Origin: Astrothelium macrocarpum
Lineage: Eukaryota; Ascomycota; Dothideomycetes; Trypetheliales; Trypetheliaceae
Assembly: GCA_021030915.1 (NCBI GenBank)
Contig: JAGEMR010000026.1
Location: 248,001-312,000, forward strand
DNA length: 64,000 nucleotides
Direction of reading: 5' to 3'
The position numbers and the translations under genes are program-made. Each line of letters opens with the position of its first letter. Positions within the stretch are counted from its first letter, which is position 1. The notes beneath the pieces were generated by a model, which was not told the DNA's origin, did no database searches, and saw nothing but the letters and a program-made list of their open reading frames with translations. Positions 56,605-64,000 of the stretch are shown here, piece by piece.

Positions 56605-58991
56605 AAGGCGAGAGCACCCAGCTGCTCGAACACTCTTGAGACGAAAGCTGGTATGAAGAGAGGAACGATCGAAGTCTACAACGACGGCAGACCTCTTAGT
56701 CCAACTTTCTACTCTTGATGGGTTTACTGTATTATGATGCGCCAATACATCAACTAGTCTATGTAGTTCCTTGCGATTTCAGTCCAATCCATCGACCGTC
56801 CTTAATCTAAATCTCCCAATTCCACAAGGTTCATACTCTAGTGCACGCTGTTCGTCTTCCGAATCTGAAGGCTTCCAGAGCTCGATTGTCTTGGTGAATT
56901 TCGATGTTAATTTATCTGAATCACTGAAACATGGCACATGGCCAGGCAATTGACCGTTACTTGTCGAGTCAGAGAGGTAGCGACAAGCTATTCAACCATT
57001 ATCGGCGCCATTGACATAGACTAAAAAAGGCTGGCCAAGTTGGCGGCTAATCACAAACACGTGCTCAATTGATAAGTCGGAAGAAAACATGCTCCGTTTT
57101 ATCATCGTCTTTTAGCTACAGCGTACAAACACTGACCACAGTTGAGGTTCTGTCGGGATCAAATGCCAGAGTAGATGATGTTATCCCCTCTTCCTGCTTT
57201 GCAAAGGCCAATAAACTTTGTCGAATTCCCACTAGTTGGTAATTCATCAACATTTTCTGTAGGCATCTATAGAAAGACTCTCATTTCACTCGCAGAGAGC
57301 CCCTCTATCCGATCGATGTCTTCATCAGCAAAACACGACATGGATTTAGAGATCGAGTATGCCAATCTCGCATTGTTCATTAACCTTGACGAACCAGGGT
57401 CATTGGTCTTTGCTGTGCCACGTAATGAGATGCCATATGCGTCAGCATGAACGAGACAGCTGAGCTTCAGCTTGCCTCGAAGCAAACATTTGGCCCAACC
57501 ACGAAACTGACACTCCAAAATATTGTTACGTGCAGTCATGCGTGCCGTTGTGCGAGGCGTTAGGGTCCATGCTGATGTCCTTGAGGGAATGATAGTCTAC
57601 GCTAGCACCTTGACAAGCAAGACTGTGAAAGCAAAAGCACGCCTGTAATCTCTTACCTTTATTCCCTAAGTACTGGATTTCCCGAGTGATCAGTCCCCTA
57701 AATGCTTGGATAGTTGATAAAATTTCGTTCCATGATATTCGTAAGCCCTAACAACCTAAGAACTTATTGGATACCATCTCTTAGATAACAATTCCCCCCA
57801 TTCGGAGGATTCCTGTTTGCGATAGGCATTTGATAAAATTCTCGAGGCAAAATTAAGAGAGCTTTATATGTGGCCAAAAATCATTGATTCAGTCATAAAT
57901 GTATCAATCAATCTTCAAACTAATGATCTGACTCTATTTGGTACGCAAAATAGCTTTGACGTTGCCTCAGAGTGACCTCTTTAGATTCGATTCACGATTA
58001 GGTTAGCAAATAAGTGTCAAACAAAACAAGACATAAACAATTCTTACCGCTTCTCGGCAGAAGATCGTTGCCCTTCAATACTTCTTTGTTCCGTCCCAAA
58101 AGAACGACACCTTATAAGCTACCTTACATCTTGACCACCATGACAAGTGCCACTATATAGGGCAACCTTAGCCACTAGAGGAGACGAGAGCAGTAAGTAA
58201 CTAAGGGCTTCTCTTTAAAGCTACCATTGCATCGCCAAGTTTATACTTTCAATGCATAAAATGGTTTCTGCTTCGTTGCAGCTGTTCAGATGCCTGATAG
58301 TGGATGATATTCTGAGCTACTCGTTGACCTCCCACAGCAATATGACTGGAAGTTTAGAAAGGTTCCACAGCGTTTCTTCGAAGATACGCCGCCAACTCAA
58401 GGTATAAAGTTCAACATCCTTATTCTGATTACTGTCGCATTTGTCATATATGATTTGCAACTGCGAGCAACGAAATGCCTTGGAGTCTATGGCTACCATC
58501 ATGTGGTGGTAAGTTTTTGATGAGCTCGTGAAACCCGTCCAGCGACACTTTCTGTCAAGCGCTAACGCTACACGGAAGAATTCGATCCTCAAGTCTACTC
58601 AACAGAGTAAGAGCCCTCATTGAGGATGAAGCTGATGCTCAATTTTGCCGTATTCACAAAAGTATACAAGTCCACAAGCTCGTTGTTCCAGTTGTATGAA
58701 TTGAACGCGGGTAAAATGGTAGCATGATTTTGCTACTTTTTGGTTCTGGCCTCTGAACTCTCGAGAAGTCCTGGTCCAACTTTCCTGACCTTTATCCAGT
58801 CGAATAGCGCAGCAAAGCCTTGATTGAGTGCATCAAAAGATGAGATATGACAGATCCATGCAGTTTCTATCCGCGAAGCCCATCAGAACAAGCGAATGGG
58901 TTTTTCTGCTGCCCGTAAGGTACGGAGTCGGGATGATTCGGATCCTGTTGAGCACAGGCCAAGCACACTCATCCCCTTCGCACCAAAGCTT
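56605..58991. other. Gene-poor stretch
   Basis: 2.4 kb with no confident gene. Overlapping frames on both strands at 57175-57540 lack recognisable domains. The right end is the 3' flank of the HET-S-type gene. Confidence 0.45.
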
Positions 58992-61288
58992 TTACATCCT
59001 CAACTTGTCTAACCAATCAATTATGATCCCACTCGTGTGTTTGTGGCCCGATTCGTTGCGGCTCGCATCACTCATTGGGTCTCTCAATTCGTCCGCGGTT
59101 GTTTCAAAAGTTTCCACAGCTGGCTCCCACCATATTTTTCGGTATTCTCCCAATGGCTTTATAACATCTTGATATACTTCCTCTCGAAATCTCTTGTTTC
59201 CAAGGTTCGGCCGAGCCGCAAAGGCACAGTCCAGACATCTTCTTACAACGTCTGCAATTACTGGTCCACATTCCCCGGTCACCTTGTTCGCCCACTCCCG
59301 CGCCGTACCAGCGTCAGTGTATTCGTTAGGTTCGCTATTAGGACCGCAGAATTTACGACGAAGGCTACACGATTCAATGTTACACTCAAAGATCAGCTCA
59401 AGAAGTATTACACCGATTGCATGGATAGCACTGCGGGTTTCTTCTTCCATGATGGATCCTCGAGATTCGCTCAGATTATTTTGTTGTGCTGTTTCGATCG
59501 TCATCCCTTCGGCAAACCGTTGACTCACATACGGATGCTCACTGTGAAGACTGGTGGAATCCGTGATGAATAAGAACGAGTGCTTGGACCATCGAACGGG
59601 AACCCAGGGCGACCCATAGATCTGAAGTAGACCAGATGCAATGTGAAAGGCTATCTTGAACCGTCTTCCCCTGGACACTTCGATGCGGCCCTGTTCAAGA
59701 TTGTCAAGGAGCTGGGGAAGAGACATGAAATTTGCCTTGTCCAGAATGAACCTTGATATTGGATTAAGCGACATGGAAACTTCAAATTGTCGGTCATCCC
59801 CTTCGATCAAAAACCTGGAGAATGGATGCGCGAGATTTCTCATATATGAACAGAGATCGTTAACGGGACAAGTAGGTAGCTTCTTTTTTTCTATTTGGGA
59901 GCCACTTGAGCGATTATGAACCTCCACGTTGGAACCTCGAACGTCCTTTACGGAATTTGGAACACCAAAATGCACTGACTTGTTCCTCTTCGCAAGGCTT
60001 TTGCCGCCAGCGCATGGGGTCGGAGGTGCCGAAGAAATGCTTGGCAATGCTTTTGAGGTAATGGCAGCAGATCCCTGTCCAATTCTAGTCCGTTCGGTAC
60101 GCTTTGATGAGTTTCCGAGTTCTTGAAAGCTTGTCCTTTGCTCTGTAGGGCTGACACTTGCTTTTGTAGCCAAATCTCCTAAGATCTCATGTTCGATTGG
60201 CTGGATGTCTACATTTCGCTTCGAAAGTACTGAAGTTATGTCTCCCTTGCTGTTGAGAAGAAAGAGTAAATTCATGGTGATAATGTCCGGTTCCCCCTGT
60301 AAGCTAAGACACACCTCATGATGATCACAGCTCTGATCGGAGCACTTCAAGTACTGCATTCGAAGCGTGTTGTGTAAGTTGCTCGCGTGCTGACGGAGCT
60401 TGTTTAACAAGGTGACAATATCGGGAGAATCCTTCGTATCGGGGACACCTTTCTTTGTAACACCACAGGCGAGAATCTCTTGAAGTTCTTGGTTGTATTT
60501 TTTCAATTTTGCGATGTTTTTATGTTTTGCATTCGAAAAGCTAATACGAAAGCGTTGCAAGTGCCACTCCCACGGTCGTTGCTTTTCTATTTGAATCCAA
60601 GCGACCTTCTCAGGCGTATGTTAGTGGCAAGATTTTCGACGATATGCGTAGGCAGGTTCGTAAGTAACAAGAAGGGCCGTACCCCGAGTTAAAAACTTAT
60701 CAAACATTTAGCAAAGCACCTCTCTCATTTACGGGGATAGTCTGAGGCGACTCACAAATGGAATCAATTCAATATCCAATATATTGACTCGTCTTCTAAG
60801 GTTCACTGATTCAAGCTATGATATTGTGGGGTACTCAGTTTGTTGTATGGCCCTTCTAGTTACCTGCGCGGAAGGAATAAGTAGTTTTAACTGTCACTTA
60901 CCTTGCCATCGTTTATCTGCAACAATTTTTGAAGCTTTCCGAAGACCTTATTCATCCTTTCAACAATCCTGAGGAACCTCTCACCTTCATGAGCAAGACG
61001 CTGGTTAATAGGGTCCATGAGGGTACCGTCCTTCCAGCGTGGATCGTTCGAGTCATGTAGCAATATTTGGAGGCTCTCACTGTCTGTAATGATTGGATCC
61101 AATAATTGCTGCATGCTGTAAGTGTATTTCATCATCTCATGCCTGATATCATCGACAAAAGCGATGAAACTCGTTTGGAACTGCCACCAGTCCTTCAAGT
61201 GCTCGAAATTTTCGCGATAGTAATCGAGACAGCTTAGAACGACAGGAAACGCTCCAAGAACCAGACCGGCGACTTCGACTCCTGACAT
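58992..61288 (-). CDS. HET-S/prion-inhibition-type protein with kinase-like (DUF7580) domain
   Basis: Exon one (61288-60902) starts MSGVEVAGLVLGAFPVVLSC, the typical hydrophobic N-terminus of HET-S-like and related fungal incompatibility proteins. A small exon (60815-60756, LESVNLRRRV...) and a large exon (60608-58992, starting KVAWIQIEKQ) complete a 687-aa frame; the small exon is tentative. The C-terminal part is a degenerate protein-kinase-like domain: FKIAFHIASGLLQIYGSPWV, then AIHAIGVILLELIFECNIES and VVRRCLDCAF, matching the DUF7580 family. Ser-rich linker residues lie between. Such proteins belong to fungal NLR/incompatibility-type cell-death machinery, acting in the cytosol or at membranes. 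It is divergent from the C2H2 gene, 429 bp away. Confidence 0.8.
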
Positions 61289-61717
61289 TCTGTATCCTTT
61301 GTTTCCAATCAGAGTTCAATCATGGCATGGATCTAGTGAAGCTCAAATACTATATAAGTACTCGGGGGCTCCGGATTATGGCACGCCCCGCAGGCCGATT
61401 GAGATGTGTCAGCTATTCAAATTCTTCCTCAGCCTTGTCGGTGAGCTCAATCTATTGGCCAAGGACACGGACTGGTTACGTAGCTTTAGTTGAGGCTCTG
61501 AATCCCCGCCCGAATCTCGCACAACTTTGAACTTCCAATCGATTACATTCTATATCTGCGATTCGACGGACCGATTTCCCTTTATCCAGGCTCAAGACGC
61601 AACCAAGGTAGCGTTTGCTACAAGAAACAGCCTGTTTTTATTTTTTTTGATGCCAGCGCACAGGCTGACTTTGGGGAACTTCTCCTGTTCAACGACGGAA
61701 CCGGCTTATGAGACAAC
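61289..61717. promoter_or_regulatory. Divergent upstream region of HET-S-type and C2H2 genes
   Basis: 429 bp between divergent ATGs. Contains both promoters; no specific motif recognised. Confidence 0.45.
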
Positions 61718-64000
61718 ATGGAAACCACAAATAATGATAACTTTGCAAGCATCGCTTGCTTATGCCAGAATAGCATCGGCGAGCTCGAAAAAGTCGTTGC
61801 AGATGACACTTGCAACGCGAAGGAATACCTACAAATCAAAGATGTTCAGCAGATAAACGAGCAGTTCGATCAGTGGATTAGCAATCTTGGCGCTCTGCAG
61901 CCTCCCACATCTCCTCTTTCAATCGAACATCGTCTGCGTAATGCATCTCTCGTCAGAGACTCAATGCTCCGTAGCCTGGGAGACCTTTCTGACTCGCTTG
62001 AAGCTGGTGAGTTCGAAGCAACAATTTATCTCGATAGACTGACGAAATAAAGCAATCGAGATCGCAACTGGAAGGCGCGAAAACCGGATTTCCTATGCGC
62101 TAACCGTCGAATCCGTTGTAGATATGTCTGAATACAGCAGTTCCTCCAGCGGATCCGACTCCTCGTCATCAAGCTTGGGAAACGAGGAAAGACCAACGAC
62201 TCCGATAATCGAGATTCGGGAGCTTATGTTGTCCATTAAAATGAGACTTGATAGCTTATTCAAGGCTTCTACTTTCATAAGATCTTTTACCTCCAACAAC
62301 GAACGTCTCCGAGCTGCTAGGACAAGTCCATTCGACAGCCGTGCAGATATCATGCACGTTCTAGACCGGTATCCTTCTCTGAGCGAAAAGAACAAGGGTC
62401 TTGCAGTGAGATTGGGCGAAGCGAATGCGCGGCGGCGACAGCTCTTTAGGTACCGCAGAGACCATAGCGAACGTTTGTCAATCGTGGCTACACAGGGATC
62501 TGCTCAAGGACCTGATGGAAGGTCTAAAATTGTTCCAACAAACTTGTCCCAAGGTTCAAAAAAGAGTGAAGAAACGAGACCTAGTGTCTTCACTGAAACC
62601 GCAGCAACAGAGTTCATTGCCCCTGATGATGCGTTGGCTAGGCTTTTGGAAATACGAGACGATGAGCCTCCCGAATCGACAACTTCGTTTGCTACATCCA
62701 TAATCGAAGGCTCCGATCCAAATATCCAGTTTCCACCAATCCCGAGCGAGGCCTTGAACAGTTCGCCGTTTCTTTGCGCTTATTGTTCAAAACGACAACG
62801 TTTGAAACGCCCTGTAAGTCGTGGCTTAGAACGTCTTTGGAGGTACAAATTTTATGTTAGACATCTAATTGCCAATTTCCACTCATTGCTTATAGGAAAC
62901 ACGTTCTCTCTGACCTCGAGCCCTACATTTGCACATTCACCACCTGTGGACTTGAAACTTTCCGGTCGCAACGTGCCTGGTTTGAACATGAGCTCGCGGT
63001 ACACCGTAGTGAATGGGTCTGCCAAAAATGTCAAAACCGTTTTGGGTCCTCTGACAATCTCAAAAGGCACATTGCACAGCATCACCGTGAGGATATCCTA
63101 GTACAGCAAATACCTATAATCGTTGAACAGTCAAAAAGGCACGCAGAGCGGATCCGAGCTGATGAGTGCCCATTTTGTGATGAGGAATGGGCAACGATAG
63201 AAACGGGCATCACTGACGGCAATCAGATTGTTTTCGTGACACCTAGTCAGTTCCAGCGGCACTTAGGCCATCATCTGCTGCAGCTTTCGCTTTTTGCTCT
63301 TCCGCGAATCGCTCAAGTCGACCGCTCAGTTGGTTCCAAAGACATTGCTAGTGTAGATCGGGATGATATGCCGGAAGGCTATCGATGGGTCAGGGAAGAC
63401 TGTGGACGCGGTTGGACTACTGTTGCACACAGAAGAGGGACTTTTCTCGCTCTTGCGCAATTTTTGAAGCTCTTTGAAAAGGCGCGGCATGTTTGGGCAT
63501 ACACGACAACGTCTGCGTCAATCAACATCCCGGATGGCTTCTCATTCTTTTTTCAGATCAAGAAGACACGGCAACATCCTTCGGTACCGTCTCGTTATAC
63601 GGCCAACAACATTTGGCTGCCTCCGAAAACCCTTGGATACAATCAGCTTGTTCAAGGTGACACTACTGCAGATTATTTCTTTTTCGATGGACAGGTGACT
63701 CATCCCATATCCGAACTTCCATCTGACGTTGCACATTTTCGTACAAGCTCCGTGTATTATCATGACAGTTTAAGCGGATTCTGGGCAATCAATTACGACG
63801 CGACCCAATATATGGTCGGAGATGGGTCTCAATCAACAGCTGAGGTGGACGACGGTCCGTACTGGATGGATTGGGTACCGCTTGGATTTACTTCTGGGGC
63901 GGGCGACTATGCGAATGATTATACATCCTATTTGACATGCTTTCCTTCAAGTTACAACCTTCTTCTGCAAAAAGATACACAAATATGGGCTAGAAAACTA
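61718..64000 (+). CDS. C2H2 zinc-finger, ankyrin/incompatibility-type protein with unknown C-terminal domain (runs off window)
   Basis: Exons 61718-62006, 62053-62842 and 62896 to beyond 64000; 728 codons lie inside the window with no stop. The N-terminus is helical (EYLQIKDVQQINEQFDQWIS), followed by a Ser-rich linker (SEYSSSSSGSDSSSSS) and a helical RAD/DRYP module (RADIMHVLDRYPSLSEKNKG). The second intron falls inside RLWR/KHVLSDLEPYIC, and the third exon gives a C2H2-type zinc cluster: CTFTTCGLETFRSQRAWFEH, then WVCQKCQNRFGSSDNLKRHI and ADECPFCDEEW. This N-terminal layout is known from fungal proteins near incompatibility and ankyrin genes. The following ~230 residues, from MPEGYRWVRED to the window end, contain aromatic-rich blocks I do not recognise. 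Confidence 0.8.

Noticed and set aside
57175..57540. Overlapping frames on both strands
   Set aside because: Neither shows family features; cannot choose between them.
1..64000. CRISPR arrays, rRNA or tRNA genes, bacterial operons
   Set aside because: No regularly spaced repeats, no tRNA B-box with cloverleaf potential and no rRNA blocks were seen; gene structure is eukaryotic throughout.

Overview
The window is from a filamentous ascomycete (Pezizomycotina). Evidence: protein genes split by 47-122 bp introns with GTAAGT-type donors; fungus-specific families (UstYa/DUF3328, PTH11-like rhodopsin proteins, Zn2Cys6 regulator, TOK potassium channel, HET-S-type kinase-like protein); and three AT-rich islands full of C-to-T/G-to-A decay, the signature of repeat-induced point mutation (RIP). 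Leotiomycetes is a reasonable guess but unproven. Most gene models below were spliced by hand; all complete multi-exon models keep frame.

Layout. 1-1.3 kb: RIP-ruined Ty3/gypsy chromovirus. 1.7-14.2 kb: mostly housekeeping genes (an unknown fungal family, Rrn5-like Pol I factor, TOK1 channel, ETF-alpha, SWI/SNF-RSC SWIRM subunit). 14.9-24.3 kb: FAD monooxygenase, secreted N-glycosylated protein, DUF924 protein, cytochrome P450. 25.4-34.3 kb: accessory region with a rhodopsin-like membrane protein, a secreted precursor carrying four copies of the peptide PxxGYSFVANE, a UstYa/DUF3328 oxidase, a dead TA-flanked inverted-repeat transposon and an MFS exporter. 35.3-43.3 kb: decaying beta-lactamase-like gene, RIP-dead Fot1/pogo transposon, Zn2Cys6 regulator, fragment of the beta-lactamase gene, cupredoxin-like secreted protein. 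47-53.7 kb: small cysteine-rich secreted protein, ThDP enzyme, double GST and NAD-epimerase. 54.8-64 kb: C78-type peptidase, tiny CYSTM-like gene, then a divergent pair made of a HET-S-type kinase-like gene and a C2H2 gene that runs off the window.

Main discovery candidate: the precursor/UstYa pair, with a P450 and an MFS pump nearby, has the architecture of a dikaritin-type fungal RiPP cluster (ustiloxin, phomopsin and asperipin class). The octapeptide GYSFVANE is invariant in four copies although seven of its eight codons vary synonymously. The spacers lack the dibasic Kex2 sites usual for this class, so the product and its processing look new.
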